Positions 1 through 18,617 of a stretch of DNA of 64,000 nucleotides are shown here, piece after piece (the first letter of the stretch is position 1; each line of letters begins with the position of its first letter). The notes beneath the pieces are model-generated. The model was not told the origin of the DNA, did not search any database, and saw nothing but the letters and a program-made list of their open reading frames with translations. The DNA lies in NCBI GenBank assembly GCA_027493945.1, contig JAOSJU010000002.1, forward strand, positions 62,001-126,000, given 5' to 3'. The position numbers and the translations under genes are program-made. The DNA comes from Burkholderiaceae bacterium. GTDB taxonomy: Bacteria > Pseudomonadota > Gammaproteobacteria > Burkholderiales > Burkholderiaceae_E.

Positions 1-4351
<4,351 letters not shown>

Positions 4352-4355
<4 letters not shown>

Positions 4356-7300
4356 GCTGCCTCCGCCATCCGGGCGGCGGCCTCGAGGTCGACCGCGACG
4401 ATGCGCGAGACGCCGCGCTCCTGCATCGTCACGCCGACCAGTTGCTGCGCCAGCTCCATCGCGATCTTGTTGTGCGTGATGAACAGGAACTGGGTCTGGT
4501 CGGACATGCGCCGCACCATGTCGCAATACCGCTCGGTATTGGCGTCGTCCAGCGGCGCGTCCACCTCGTCGAGCAGGCAGAACGGCGCCGGGTTGAGCTG
4601 GAACAGAGCGAACACCAGCGCGATCGCGGTGAGCGCCTTCTCGCCGCCCGACAGCAGGTGGATCGAGGTGTTGCGCTTGCCCGGAGGCTGCGCCATCACC
4701 TGGATGCCGGCGTCGAGGATCTCGTCGCCGGTGAGGATCAGCTTTGCTTCGCCGCCGCCGAACAGCTGCGGGAACAGCTGCCCGAAGTGGCTGTTGACCG
4801 CGTCGTAGGTCTGCTGCAGCAGTTCGCGCGTCTCGCGGTCGATGCGCCGGATCGCGTCCTCGAGCGTGGAGATCGCCTCGTTCAGGTCGGCCGATTGCGC
4901 GTCGAGGAAGCCCTTGCGCTCGCCCGACTGGGCGAGTTCTTCGAGCGCGACCAGGTTGACCGGACCGAGCGCGGCGATCGCGTTGGACAGTCGCGTCACC
5001 TCGCCCTGCAGCCAGGACGGGCGCGGCGGATCGGCGAAGGCGGCGCGCAGCGCCGCAATGCCCTCTTCGCCGACCTGCGCCTCGGCGAGCTGCTGCGCGT
5101 ACTGCTCGGCGTTCATCCGCGCGGCCTGCTCCTTCAACTGCAGTTCGGTGAGTTGCTGGCGCAGCGGCTCCTGGGAACGCTCGGCGGCGAGCCGCTGCTC
5201 CTCGCGACTGCGCAGCGCCTGCGTCAGCTCGTCGAGCCGCTGGCGCGCCGCGCCGAGCGCCTGCTCGGCGCCCGTGCGGGCAGCCAGCGCGTCCTGCAGC
5301 GCCTGGCGCGCAGCCGCATCGGAGAGCTGCTCGAGCCTGCCGAGCACCGCGGCGCGCTCGGCCGACGCCTGTTCGGCCATCGCCTGGCCCTGCGCGAGCA
5401 GCGCGTCGAGCCGCTCGATGTCGGCCTCGATCGCGCGCACCGTGAACGCGGCTTCCTGCGCCTCGCGCTCCTGCTGGCGCAGCGCCTCGCGGCGTCCGGC
5501 CAGTTCGCGCTCGACCTGCTCGAGGGCGAGTTGCAGGTCTTCGGCGCGCTGCTGGCGCTCGCCCAGCTCGGCATCGAGCTGCTCGAAGCGCCCGGTCTCG
5601 CCGGCGATCGTGTCCTCGAACTCGGCGATCCGCGCCGCGAGCTCGTCGAGCTCGGCTTCGATGCGCTCGCGGCTCTCGGCGACCCGCGCCCGCTCCTGCT
5701 CGAGCCGCTGCGCGTCGAGCCGTAGTGCCGCCACCTCCTTGAGCTTGCGGTGGTGCTCGTCGCGCTGCGCCATCAGCGCGGCCAGCCGCTCCGAAGCACC
5801 CGCCTCGATGCGCGCCGCGCGGCTGCGCGCGTCGTCGACCAACAGCTGCTGCGCACGCTGCTCGCGAACCAGGTTGTCGAGCTCGTGGCGCCGCGCGAGC
5901 ACGCCCTCCTGCTCGGAGTCGGCCGCATACATCAGCACCGACTGGCGGCCCACCAGATGGCCTGCGGCAACCACGAACTGCCCGCCCGGCGGCAGGCTCG
6001 CGCGCCGCGCCATCGCGGCTTCGAGCGAATCGGCCGCGTAGTAGCCGGCGAGCCAGTCGGCGAGCAGCGACTGCACGCCGGCGTCGCCGACCTGCACCAC
6101 CCCCAGCAGCGGTCGCAGGCCCGCGGCCGCGCTCGCGGCGCCGCCGACCGGCGCGGCCGCGAAGAATCCGACCTTGGATGGCGGCGCGTCGGCCACCAGC
6201 CCGGCGACGTTCTCGAGCCGCCCCACTTCGAGCGCATTGACCCGTTCGCGCAGCACCGACTCGATCGCGTTCTCCCAGCCCTCGTCGATGCGCAGCTTCT
6301 GATAGAGCCTGGACAGGCGCCCCAGCCCGTGCCGCTCCAGCCACGGCTGCACCTTCGCCTGGCTCTCGACACGCTCCTGCAGTTGGCGCAGCGCGCCGAT
6401 GCGTGCATCGACCTGCGCGAGCTTCGCCTCGGCCTCGCGCAGCGCCTGCTGCGACGGCTGCCGCTGGGCCTCCAGGCCGGTCCAGTCGGCCTCGATCGTG
6501 GCCAGCCGCTCGGTGGCCAGCCGCTCGGCCTCCTCGGCGGCAGCCAGCGCTTCCTGCGCCTGCGCCAGCTCTTCGGGGCGAAACGCGTGAAGCTCGCCTG
6601 CCTGCGCCTGCAAGCGCTCGCGCCGGCGCGCCGCCAGGTCGAACCCCTCGGCCGCCTTGCGCTCGTGCAGCGCGCAGACCTCGATCGCCTGGCGCGTCTG
6701 CGCGACCTGCGCGCGCGCCTCGTCGACCCGCGCGCGCGCGGCGCGCGCGCTCCTCGATCGCCGGCACCTCGTCGACGTGCGCGGCAACGCCGGCGGCCAG
6801 TTCCTCGGCGAGCAGCCGCGAATCGGCCAGCCGCGCATCGGCGCCGCCGCGGTCGGCGCGTGCGTCGTCCTGCTGGGCCTGCGCGCGCTGCGCCTGTTGT
6901 TCGACGCCGTCGAGCCGCTCGCGCAGCTGCCCCTGCGTCTGCGCGACGATGCGGATGTCGGATTCGATCCGGCTCACGTCGGCGTTGCATTCGTAGTAGC
7001 GCGCCTGCGCCGCGTGCATCGCGTCGCCCGCCTCGTAGTGCGCGCCGCGCACCGATTCGATCTCGGCCTCGATCGCCCGCTGCTCGGCGTGGCGCGCCTC
7101 GAGCGCGACGGCCGCCTCGCCGGCGAGCCGTGCCAGTCGCCCCTCCTCGGCCTGCGCCTCGTCTCGGCGCAGCAGCCAGAGCATGTGCTGCTTGCGCTCG
7201 CGCTCGGCTTCGAGATCGCGGTAGCGCTGCGCCACCTCCGCCTGCCGCCCGAGCTTCTCGATCTGCGCCTCGAGCTCGCGCAGGATGTCCTCGACCCGCG

Positions 7301-7874
7301 TGAGGTTCTCGCGCGTGTCGGCGAGCCGGTTCTCGGTCTCGCGGCGCCGCTCCTTGTACTTCGAGACGCCTGCGGCTTCCTCGAGGAACACACGCAGCTC
7401 TTCGGGGCGCGCCTCGATGATGCGCGAGATCATCCCCTGGCCGATGATCGCGTAGGCGCGAGGCCCCAGCCCGGTGCCGAGGAACATGTCGTGCACGTCG
7501 CGACGCCGCACCGGCTGGTTGTTGATGAAGTAGCTCGACTGGCCGTCGCGCGTGAGCACGCGCTTGACCGAGATCTCGGCATACTGGCCCCAGCTGCCGC
7601 CGATGCGCCCGAGCGTGTTGTCGAACACCAGTTCGACCGACGCCCGCGCGGCGGGCTTGCGCTCGGACGAGCCGCTGAAGATGACGTCCTGCATCGACTC
7701 GCCGCGCAGCTCGGACGCCTTGGATTCGCCGAGCACCCAGCGCACCGCGTCGATGATGTTCGACTTGCCGCAGCCGTTGGGCCCCACCACGCCGACCAGC
7801 TGGCCGGGAACGTCGAACGCGGTGGGATCGACAAAGGACTTGAAGCCGGCGAGTTTGATCTGTTTCAGTCGCAC
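4352..7874 (-). CDS. smc: Chromosome segregation protein SMC, reading frame broken near 6740
   Basis: [18 protein letters not shown]...[21 protein letters not shown] at N-term; [39 protein letters not shown] at C-term in a second frame; switch in a CG-dinucleotide run at ~6729-6751. Confidence 0.92.
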
Positions 7875-7937
7875 CGAGAATTCCTGCCGCAATCGCGGGC
7901 GTCGGCGCGGAGCGCACCCGGCCGCCCGGCAAAACGC

Positions 7938-7960
7938 AAAAGCCGCGCTGGGCGGCTTTT
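7938..7960. other. Hairpin aaaagccg-N7-cggctttt in the smc/queF divergent intergenic region
   Basis: Inverted repeat read directly: aaaagccgcgctgggcggctttt. Confidence 0.5.
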
Positions 7961-8048
7961 GACGCTCCGTATAATAGCACCCGCCCTTCCCGCCTCCCGG
8001 GAGCGCAAGCGGGTCGGTTCCCGGGGCCGTTCGCCTTCGATTCCGATC

Positions 8049-8468
8049 ATGCCGCCAAGTCCCTCCCGAACGCTCGAGACCTTCGCCAACCCGGCGCCCG
8101 GGCGCGATTACCTGGTGCACATCGAGGTGCCCGAGTTCACCTGCCTGTGCCCGCTCACCGGCCAGCCCGACTTCGCCAATCTGGTGATCGACTACGTGCC
8201 CGATCGGCTCAACCTCGAGCTCAAGGCGCTCAAGCTCTACATGTGGAGCTTTCGCGACGAAGGCGCCTTCCACGAAGCGGCGACCAATCGTATTCTCGAC
8301 GACCTGGTGGCTGCGGTCGCGCCGCGGTACCTGCGCCTCACCGCCCGCTGGTTCGTGCGTGGGGGCATCTTCACCACGGTCGTGGCCGAGCACCGCAAAA
8401 GGGGCTGGAAGCCCGCTCAGCGGGTCGAACTGGGCGATTTCCCGACCGAAACGAGTACTCGGGGATAA
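8049..8468 (+). CDS. queF: NADPH-dependent 7-cyano-7-deazaguanine (preQ0) reductase
   Basis: [51 protein letters not shown], QueF type I signature. Confidence 0.95.
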   Translation: MPPSPSRTLETFANPAPGRDYLVHIEVPEFTCLCPLTGQPDFANLVIDYVPDRLNLELKALKLYMWSFRDEGAFHEAATNRILDDLVAAVAPRYLRLTARWFVRGGIFTTVVAEHRKRGWKPAQRVELGDFPTETSTRG

Positions 8469-8504
8469 TATTAAACCACTTAAATAATATTAGTTTACGA
8501 GAGC

Positions 8505-9698
8505 TTGTTGAACCCACTTCTGAACATTCTGCAGCCCTATCCGTTCGAGCGACTGCGCGCGCTGCTGGCCGGGGTCGCCGCGCCCGAGGCCTTCACGCCG
8601 CTGAACCTGTGGATCGGCGAGCCCCGGCATCCGACCCCGGCGCTGATCCGCGAGGCGCTCACCGCCCATCTGGAGGGGCTGTCGAGCTATCCGGCCACCG
8701 CGGGCACGCCGGCGCTGCGCGAGGCGATCGCCGGGTGGCTCCAGCGACGCTACCGGTTGCAGGCGATCGATGCCGCCACCGAGGTGTTGCCGGTCAACGG
8801 ATCGCGCGAAGCGCTGTTCGCCTTCGCCCAGGCGGTCGTCGACCCGGCAGCCGGGGCGCGGGTGGTCTGCCCCAATCCTTTCTATCAGATCTACGAGGGC
8901 GCGGCGCTGCTCGCCGGCGCCCATCCCTATTACGTCGAGCAGTCGCCGCAGACACGCTTTCGCTGCGACTGGGCATCGGTGCCCGAGGCGGTCTGGGCCG
9001 ACACCCGGCTGGTCTATGCCTGCTCGCCGGGCAACCCCACCGGCGCCGTGCTCTCGCTCGACGACTGGCAGCTGCTGTTCGAGCTGTCCGACCGGCACGG
9101 CTTCACGATCGCGGCCGACGAGTGCTATTCGGAGATCCACTTCGACGACGCGGCGCCGCCGCTCGGGGCGCTGCAGGCGGCGCAGGCGCTGGGCCGCACC
9201 GACTGGCGGCACCTGGTGGTCTTCTCCAGCCTCTCGAAGCGCTCCAATGCGCCGGGGCTGCGCTCGGGTTTCGTCGCCGGCGATGCGTCGATCCTGCAGC
9301 GCTTCCTGCTCTACCGCACCTACCATGGCAGCGCAATGAGCCTGCCGGTGCAGGCCGCCTCGATCGCCGCCTGGGGCGACGAGGCGCACGTGGCCGAAAA
9401 CCGGCTGATGTACCGCAGCAAGTTCGACGCGGTTACCCCGGTGCTGGCGCGGGTGCTCGAAACCGCCCGACCCGAGGCCGGCTTCTACCTCTGGGCGCGC
9501 GTGCCGGGCGGCGACGACCAGGCGTTCTGCCGCGACCTCCATGCCCAATATAATGTCCTGGTGCTTCCGGGCAGCTTCCTCGCCCGCGAGCAGGACGGGC
9601 GCAATCCCGGCAGCGGCTTCGTGCGCATCGCGCTGGTCGACACGCTGGCCGGCTGCGTCGAGGCGGCGACCCGCATCGAACGCTTCCTCTCCTGCTGA
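8505..9698 (+). CDS. dapC: Succinyldiaminopimelate aminotransferase
   Basis: PLP class I aminotransferase ([27 protein letters not shown]); adjacent to dapD; TTG start. Confidence 0.88.
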   Translation: MLNPLLNILQPYPFERLRALLAGVAAPEAFTPLNLWIGEPRHPTPALIREALTAHLEGLSSYPATAGTPALREAIAGWLQRRYRLQAIDAATEVLPVNGSREALFAFAQAVVDPAAGARVVCPNPFYQIYEGAALLAGAHPYYVEQSPQTRFRCDWASVPEAVWADTRLVYACSPGNPTGAVLSLDDWQLLFELSDRHGFTIAADECYSEIHFDDAAPPLGALQAAQALGRTDWRHLVVFSSLSKRSNAPGLRSGFVAGDASILQRFLLYRTYHGSAMSLPVQAASIAAWGDEAHVAENRLMYRSKFDAVTPVLARVLETARPEAGFYLWARVPGGDDQAFCRDLHAQYNVLVLPGSFLAREQDGRNPGSGFVRIALVDTLAGCVEAATRIERFLSC

Positions 9699-9713
9699 AA
9701 CGAACCATCCGCC

Positions 9714-10534
9714 ATGACGCCGCTGCAGCAGACCATCGACCAGGCCTGGGAACGGCGCGACGAGTTGTCTCCGGCGAGCGCGCCGGCCGAAATTCGCGAC
9801 GCGGTGTACGCCGTGCTGGCGAGACTCGACGAGGGCAGCCTGCGCGTGGCCGAAAAGCGCGACGGCGCCTGGCAGGTGAACCAGTGGGTGAAGAAGGCGG
9901 TGCTGCTGTCCTTCCGGCTCGACGAGAACCTGCCCACGCAGTCGGGGCCGATGCGCTTCTACGACCGGGTGCCGACCAAGTTCGAAGACTGGCGCCCGGC
10001 CGACTTCCGGGCGGCCGGCATCCGGGTGGTTCCGCCAGCCGTCGCGCGTCGCGGCGCCTTCGTCGGAAAGAACGTCATCCTGATGCCGTCGTACGTGAAC
10101 ATCGGCGCGTACGTCGGCGAAGGCACGATGGTCGACACCTGGGCCACGGTCGGCTCGTGCGCGCAGATCGGCCGCAACGTTCACCTGTCGGGGGGGTGGG
10201 CATCGGCGGCGTGCTCGAGCCGCTGCAGGCCGGCCCGACGATCATCGAGGACAACTGCTTCATCGGCGCGCGATCGGAGGTCGTCGAGGGCGTCGTCGTC
10301 GAGGAGAACTCGGTGCTGTCGATGGGCGTCTACCTCGGCCAGAGCACGAAGATCTACGATCGCGAGTCGGGCAGGATCCTGTACGGGCGAGTGCCCGCGG
10401 GATCGGTGGTGGTGCCGGGCTCGCTGCCTTCGGCCGATGGCAAGGTGAACCTGTATTGCGCGGTGATCGTCAAGCGTGTCGATGCGCAGACGCGGGCGAA
10501 AACCGGCATCAACGAGTTGCTGCGCGGCGATTGA
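9714..10534 (+). CDS. dapD: 2,3,4,5-tetrahydropyridine-2,6-dicarboxylate N-succinyltransferase, frameshifted near 10190
   Basis: N-term [20 protein letters not shown] and C-term [34 protein letters not shown] in two frames, switching at a G7 run (tgtcgggggggtggg). Confidence 0.93.
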
Positions 10535-10595
10535 GTCCGCCTCCGCCCTGCGCGGACGGGCTGGTCGCGCAGCGCGAGGACATCGGGAGACCCGG

Positions 10596-11802
10596 ATGAT
10601 GATGGAGCGCCTGCTGCAGCTGATGTCGGAGAAGAAGGCGTCCGACCTGTTTCTTGCCCCCGGCTCGCCGGTGCAGCTCAAGCTCAACGGCGCGATGGTG
10701 CCGGTGAACCAGCAGCGGCTCGCCGCCGAGAACGTGGTGGCCCTGGTGCGCGAGATCGTCGACGAGCGCCACTGGGAGATCTTCGAGAAGAACAACGAGC
10801 TGAACCTCGGCTATGGCGTGCGCAACGTCGGCAGCTTCCGCGTCAACGTGTTCCGCCAGCGCGGCTCGACGGCCTGCGTGATCCGCTTCATCCCGCACGA
10901 GATCCCGAAGCTTCCCACGCTGCACCTGCCGCCGATCCTCGGCGACCTGGTGATGGACAAGCGCGGGCTGCTGCTGGTGGTGGGCGCCACCGGATCCGGC
11001 AAGTCGACCACGCTCGCTTCGATGATCGACCACCGCAACGAGCAGAAGGCCGGGCACATCCTCACGCTGGAAGACCCGATCGAATTCACCTTCCGGAACA
11101 AGCGCTCGATCGTCAACCAGCGGCAGATCGGTACCGACACCCACTCGCTCGAGATCGCGCTGAAGAACGCAATGCGCCAGGCGCCCGACTGCATCCTGAT
11201 CGGCGAGATCCGCGACACCCACACGATGTCCAACGCGATTGCCTATGCGCAGTCGGGGCACCTGGTGCTGGCCACGCTGCACGCGAACAACGCCAACCAT
11301 GCGCTGAACCGCATCGTCAGCTTCTATCCGCCGGACAACCGGCCGGTGCTGCTCGCCGACCTCGCGGCCACGCTCAAGGCAGTGGTCTCGCAACGCCTGG
11401 TGCGCTCCTTTGACGGCAGCCGCCTGCCGGCGGTGGAGGTTCTGCTCAATACCCGCCACATCGCCGAACTGATCGAGCAGGGACGCCTCACCGAGATCAA
11501 GGACGCGATGAGCCAGAGCCCGGCCGCAGGCTCGCGCACTTTCGACCATGCGCTGGCCGAACTGGTGCGGGCGCGCCGCATCGCCAGGGAAGACGCGATG
11601 GCGCACGCCGACTCGCCGACCAACCTGCTCTGGATGCTCGAGAACGAAGCCGAGGACGGCGACGCCCCCTCCCGCCGGCACGGCCCAACCCGGCAACCTG
11701 GTGAGTCCGGCGATGGCCTCGGCGGCGCTCGGCCAGCCGGGCAAGCCCGGCGACGACGATGCCCGGGGACCGTCGTTCTCCGAATTCATGCTCAACATCT
11801 GA
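10596..11802 (+). CDS. pilU: PilT/PilU-family type IV pilus retraction ATPase, probable frameshift near 11665
   Basis: VVGATGSGKSTTLASMIDHRN Walker A, LTLEDPIEF, CILIGEIRD, HLVLATLHANN. The likely C-terminus (..GDDDARGPSFSEFMLNI*) lies in the +1 frame after gccccct. Confidence 0.85.
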
Positions 11803-11803
11803 G

Positions 11804-12187
11804 ATGGACGAGGTGGTCGTCTACGGCATCGAGACCTGCGACCAGGTTCGCAAGGCGCGTGCCTGGCTGCGCGCCCGCCACATCGCCTTCCGCTTTCACG
11901 ACTTCCGCAAGGACGGGCTCGATGCGCAGCGCCTGTCGACCTGGCTCGGCCGCGTGCCCTGGGATTCGCTGCTGAACCGCCGCGGCCGGGCCTGGCGCAA
12001 GCTCGACCCGCAACGCCGCGCGACGATCACCGACCAGACGAGCGCAGCCGAACTGATGCTGGCCGACCCGACCCTGATCAAGCGTCCGGTGCTGCAGGCG
12101 GGCGATCGCCTGCTCGTCGGCTTCTCCGAGCCGCTGTACGCCGGCGTGTTCGGCACCACGGCCGACGCCGGCCCCGCGGCGCAATGA
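11804..12187 (+). CDS. ArsC/Spx family (YffB-like) protein
   Basis: [35 protein letters not shown]...LIKRPVL. Confidence 0.85.
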   Translation: MDEVVVYGIETCDQVRKARAWLRARHIAFRFHDFRKDGLDAQRLSTWLGRVPWDSLLNRRGRAWRKLDPQRRATITDQTSAAELMLADPTLIKRPVLQAGDRLLVGFSEPLYAGVFGTTADAGPAAQ

Positions 12188-13320
12188 GCCGCGTGCGCGC
12201 GCTGGCCGAAGCGCTGATCCGGCGGCGATCGGTCACCCCCGACGACCACGGCTGCCAGGCGCTCGTCGCCGAGCGGCTCGGCGCGCTCGGCTTCGCCTGC
12301 GAGACGATCGAGAGCAAGGGAGTGACCAACCTGTGGGCGGTGCGCGATGGCGTCGCCGCCGGGCCCACGCTGGCATTCGCCGGGCACACCGACGTGGTGC
12401 CCCCCGGCCCGCTCGACCAGTGGACCAGCGATCCGTTCGTGCCCACGGTGCGCGACGGTCGCCTGTACGGGCGCGGCGCGGCCGACATGAAGAGCTCGGT
12501 CGCCGCGTTCGTGGTTGCCATCGAGGAATTCCTCGAGGCCGGTGGCGGCCATGCCGGGCGCATCGCGCTGCTGCTCACCTCCGACGAGGAAGGCCCGGCC
12601 ACCGACGGCACGGTGCGCGTGGTCGATGCGCTCGCGGCGCGCGGCGAGCGCATCGATTTCTGCGTCGTCGGCGAGCCCACCTCGGTCGCGCGCCTCGGCG
12701 ACACGGTGAAGAACGGTCGCCGCGGCTCGCTGTCGGGCCGGCTCGCGGTCATCGGCGTGCAGGGCCATGTCGCGTACCCGCATCTCGCGCGCAACCCGAT
12801 CCACCAGCTCGCGCCGGCGCTCGCCGAGCTGGCCGCGTCCGAATGGGATCGCGGCAACGAGCATTTCCCGCCCACCACCTGGCAGGTGTCGAACATCCAG
12901 GCCGGTACGGGGGCGGCCAACGTGATCCCGGGCCGCGTCACGCTCGACTTCAACTTCCGCTTCTCCAGCGCCAGCACGGTCGAGAGCCTGAAACAGCGGG
13001 TGGCCGCGGTGCTCGACGCGCACGGACTCGACTACACGCTCGACTGGTCGCTGTCGGCACTGCCGTTTCTCACCGCGCGCGGCGCGCTGTGCGACGCGCT
13101 GTCCGGGGCGATCCTGGCGGAGACCGGCGTCGCCGCCGAGCTGTCGACCACCGGCGGCACCTCGGACGGCCGCTTCATCGCCCGCATCTGCCCGCAGGTG
13201 GTCGAGTTCGGCCCGATCAACGCGAGCATCCACCGGGTCGACGAGCACGTGGGGCTGGACGAGCTCGAGCCGCTGAAGAACGTCTACCGGCGTACGATCG
13301 CCGCACTGCTGCGCGCATGA
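12184..13320 (+). CDS. dapE: Succinyl-diaminopimelate desuccinylase
   Basis: [65 protein letters not shown]. Confidence 0.95.
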   Translation: MSRVRALAEALIRRRSVTPDDHGCQALVAERLGALGFACETIESKGVTNLWAVRDGVAAGPTLAFAGHTDVVPPGPLDQWTSDPFVPTVRDGRLYGRGAADMKSSVAAFVVAIEEFLEAGGGHAGRIALLLTSDEEGPATDGTVRVVDALAARGERIDFCVVGEPTSVARLGDTVKNGRRGSLSGRLAVIGVQGHVAYPHLARNPIHQLAPALAELAASEWDRGNEHFPPTTWQVSNIQAGTGAANVIPGRVTLDFNFRFSSASTVESLKQRVAAVLDAHGLDYTLDWSLSALPFLTARGALCDALSGAILAETGVAAELSTTGGTSDGRFIARICPQVVEFGPINASIHRVDEHVGLDELEPLKNVYRRTIAALLRA

Positions 13321-14374
13321 GCCGGGCCTTCGAACGTCGCCCGGCCGACGCCGATGCCGCGGCGCGCGAGCTGCGCACGCTGCGCGACCTGCTGCGCTGG
13401 GCGGTCTCGCGCTTCGAGGCCACCGGAATCGCCTATGGCCACGGCACCGGCAACGCCCGCGACGAGGCGGCAGCGCTGCTGCTGTGGGCACTGCACCTGC
13501 CTCCCGATGGGCTCGATCCCTGGCTCGATGCCCGGCTGCCGCGCGCCGAACGACGCGCCGCAGCCGAGCTCGTCGAGCACCGCATCGCGTCGCGCGCGCC
13601 TGCGGCCTACCTCACCGGCGAGGCCTGGCTGCGCGGGATGCGCTTCGCTTGCGATGCGCGCGCGCTGGTGCCGCGCTCGCTGATCGCCGAAGCGCTCGAC
13701 GAGGCGCTGCCGCAGTGGCTCGAGCTGCATCCGCGGGCGCCTTCGTGGCCGGCGTCGATCCTCGACCTGTGCACCGGCGGCGGCAGTCTCGCGATCCTCG
13801 CCGCCGACCGCTTCCCCGACGCGCAGGTGGTCGGCGCCGACCTCTCGGCCGACGCGCTGGCGCTGGCCGCGATCAACCGCGAAAGCCATGCACTGCAGCA
13901 ACGCGTCGAGCTGCTCCAGGGAGACCTGTTCGCGCCGCTGCGCGGCCGCCGCTTCGACCTCGTCGTGTGCAACCCGCCCTACGTGAACGAAGCGTCGATG
14001 CAGGCGCTGCCGCCGGAATTCCGCGCCGAGCCGCGGGCCGCGCTGGCCGGCGGGCGCGACGGCATGGATCTGGTTCGGCGGATCGTCGCCGACGCGCCGG
14101 CCCATCTGGCCGACCAGGGCGTGCTGCTGCTCGAGATCGGCCACGAGGCGGCGCATTTCGAAGCGGCGTTTCCCCAGCTCGAATTCCATTACCTGCCGGT
14201 GACCGCCGGCGAGCGGATGCTGGTGCTGGTGGAGGCCGCGCAACTGAGCGCAGCGGCGGCGCGATCGGGCGCCGCGATAGCGCGGCGGGCCCGCCGGCCG
14301 GCCGGCGCCGCACGCAAGCGGCGCCCGCCCGCGCCGCGCCGCGCCGCCGCGCGCCCGCCGTCCGGCCGACGTCC

Positions 14375-14378
<4 letters not shown>
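13317..14378 (+). CDS. prmB: 50S ribosomal protein L3 N5-glutamine methyltransferase
   Basis: [30 protein letters not shown] and [13 protein letters not shown] motif. Confidence 0.9.
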
Positions 14379-16357
<1,979 letters not shown>

Positions 16358-16364
16358 CGGGGGC

Positions 16365-17014
16365 CTACTTCGTCCGCATCTTCGCCAGCAGCTCGGTGTG
16401 GGCCTTGCGCCCGGCGTTCACCTGCTGCACCGCCGGGCGCTCGCCCGGGCGCTTCACGTAATCGCGTACCGGCAGCGCGGCCAGCGGATCCTCGCCCCAG
16501 ATCGCCTTGCCGGCCATCGAGATCACCGGCAGGTGCACGACTGCCGCGCAGTCGGCCATCGTGAAGCGGTCTCCGGCGAGAAACGGCGCGAACTTCGCGA
16601 GCCGCGCGAAGGCGGGCACGCCGCGCTCCAGGTCGCGACGCGTCGCGTCGATGGTGCCCTGCGAGACGGTGCCGCCGAAGAACGCCTGCGCGTAGACGCG
16701 GCGCGCGACCAGCTCCAGATGCAGTTCGATGAACGCGACCAGTTCTCGCACCTTCGCCCGCTCGAACGGGTCGGCGGGCAGCAGCGGCACCTGCGGAGAC
16801 GCGTCCTCCGGTATTCGAGGATCACCTGCGACTCGCACAGCGTGCCCTGCGGCGTGCGCAGGAACGGCACCTTGCCGAGCGGACTGGCCTCGAGCGTGGG
16901 TTCGTCCTTGCTCGCCCAGTTCAGCTCCTCGGTGAACTCGATGCCTTTCTCCAGCATCGCGAGCTTGACCTTGTTGTAGTAGTTGCTGACGGCGAAGCCG
17001 GCCAGTACCAGCAT
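16365..17014 (-). CDS. Glutathione S-transferase family protein, frameshifted near 16811
   Basis: MLVLAGFAVSNYYNKVKLAMLEKGIEF...PLGKVPFL...VILEY then EDASPQVPLLPADPFERAKVREL in another frame; one base missing at tac-cggag (expected tacctggag). Confidence 0.8.
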
Positions 17015-17074
17015 GGCGAGTCCCCTCGTGGTTCGATGCGCCAGTGTATCGCGGCGCTCCAGTAGAATCCCCGC

Positions 17075-18613
17075 ATGAGCACATCACCCTTCCAGCGGAT
17101 CGGCGTCGTCGGCAGCGGCGCCATGGGCCGGGGCATCGCCCAGCTGTTCGTCCAGAGCGGCATCGCGGTGCGCCTGCACGACAACAACGCGGCGGCCGTC
17201 GGCTCGGCGATCGCCGGCCTCGCCGAGGTGTTCGCCCGGCAGGTCGAAAAGGGCCGCATGAGCGCCGAGGCCGCGGCGGCCGCGCGCGCGCGGCTCGAAC
17301 CGGCCGACGCACTGTCCGCGCTGGCCGACTGCGACCTGGTCGTCGAGGCGATCGTCGAGCGGCTCGACACCAAGCGCGAGCTGTTCGTGCAGCTCGAGGC
17401 AATCGTCGCCGACGACGCGGTGCTCGCCACCAACACCTCCTCGCTGTCGGTCACCGCGATCGCCGCGGCCTGCCGCCGGCCGCAGCGCGTCGCGGGCCTG
17501 CACTTCTTCAATCCCGTGCCGCTGATGAAGGTGGTCGAGGTCGTCGACGGCATGCGCACCGATCCGTCCGTGGTCGAGCGCCTGGCCGCGCTCACCCGAC
17601 TCACCGGGCACCTGGCAGTGGTCGCGCAGGACACGCCCGGCTTCATCGTCAACCACGCGGGGCGCGGCTTCGGCACCGAGGCGCTGAAGGCACTCGGCGA
17701 GGGCGTCGCCGACATCGCGACGATCGACCGGATCCTGCGCGAGCAGGTCGGCTTCGACGGACAGGGCTTCAAGCTCGGCCCGTTCGAATTGTTCGACCTC
17801 ACCGGCCTCGACGTCTCGCAGCCGGTGATGGAATCGATCTACCGCCAGTTCTACGACGAGCCGCGCTTTCGCCCGTCGGTGATCGCCGCGCAGCGCCTGG
17901 CCGCCGGCCTCACCGGTCGCAAGGCGGGCGAAGGCTTCTATCGGTACCCCGACGGGCGCCAGCAGGCCTCGCCCGAAGCGCCGCCGCCGACGGTCGCGGT
18001 CAGGCCACCGGTCTGGGTCGCGCCCGGGCCGCGCGCTGCGATGCTGCGCGAAGCGGTGGCTGCCCTGCAGGGCGTGGTGCACGACACCGGGCAGCCGGGC
18101 GAGCACGCGCTGGTGCTCGTCGCCCCGCTCGGGCTCGACGCCAGCGCGGCCGCCGCTGCGGCCGGCCTGCCGGCCGCGCGCACCGTCGCGGTCGACACGC
18201 TGTTCCCGATCGCCCCGGGTCGCTGCAAGCGTCGCGTGCTGATGCCCACGCCCGCCACGCGCCCGGAGTATCGCGACGCCGCGCACGCGCTGTTCGCCAC
18301 CGACGGCACGCCGGTTTCGATGCTGCGCGACAGTCCCGGCTTCGTCGCGCAACGCGTGCTCGCGATGATCGTCTCGATCGGCACCGAGATCGCGCAGCAG
18401 CGCATCGCCTCGGCGGCCGACATCGACACCGCGGTGCGCACCGGCCTGGGCTATCCGCTCGGGCCGCTCGCGATGGGCGACGCGCTGGGCGCGGCGACCG
18501 TGCTCGAGATCCTCGGGAACCTGCACCGGCTCACCGGCGACCCGCGTTACCGCCCCGGCGGCTGGCTGCGCCGGCGTGCGCAACTGGGCCTGTCGCTGCT
18601 GCACGAGGATTGA
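17075..18613 (+). CDS. 3-hydroxyacyl-CoA dehydrogenase (PaaH-like, duplicated C-terminal domain)
   Basis: IGVVGSGAMGRGIAQLF, ATNTSSLSVTAIAAACRRPQRVAGLHFFNPVPLMKVVEV, DTPGFIVNHAGRGF. Confidence 0.93.
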   Translation: MSTSPFQRIGVVGSGAMGRGIAQLFVQSGIAVRLHDNNAAAVGSAIAGLAEVFARQVEKGRMSAEAAAAARARLEPADALSALADCDLVVEAIVERLDTKRELFVQLEAIVADDAVLATNTSSLSVTAIAAACRRPQRVAGLHFFNPVPLMKVVEVVDGMRTDPSVVERLAALTRLTGHLAVVAQDTPGFIVNHAGRGFGTEALKALGEGVADIATIDRILREQVGFDGQGFKLGPFELFDLTGLDVSQPVMESIYRQFYDEPRFRPSVIAAQRLAAGLTGRKAGEGFYRYPDGRQQASPEAPPPTVAVRPPVWVAPGPRAAMLREAVAALQGVVHDTGQPGEHALVLVAPLGLDASAAAAAAGLPAARTVAVDTLFPIAPGRCKRRVLMPTPATRPEYRDAAHALFATDGTPVSMLRDSPGFVAQRVLAMIVSIGTEIAQQRIASAADIDTAVRTGLGYPLGPLAMGDALGAATVLEILGNLHRLTGDPRYRPGGWLRRRAQLGLSLLHED

Positions 18614-18617
18614 ACCC

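Noticed and set aside
7938-7960. Hairpin as a rho-independent terminator
   Set aside because: Lies between divergently transcribed smc and queF with only a short T-run, so a terminator role is not supported; kept only as a structure.
6657-8048. N-terminal extension of the ORF containing queF
   Set aside because: Antisense of smc in an open shadow frame; QueF begins at ATG 8049.
10476-11975. Full 499-aa reading of the pilU ORF with its C-terminal extension
   Set aside because: The C-terminal part overlaps the ArsC-like gene out of frame and is low complexity; a frameshift near 11665 gives a sensible stop at 11802.
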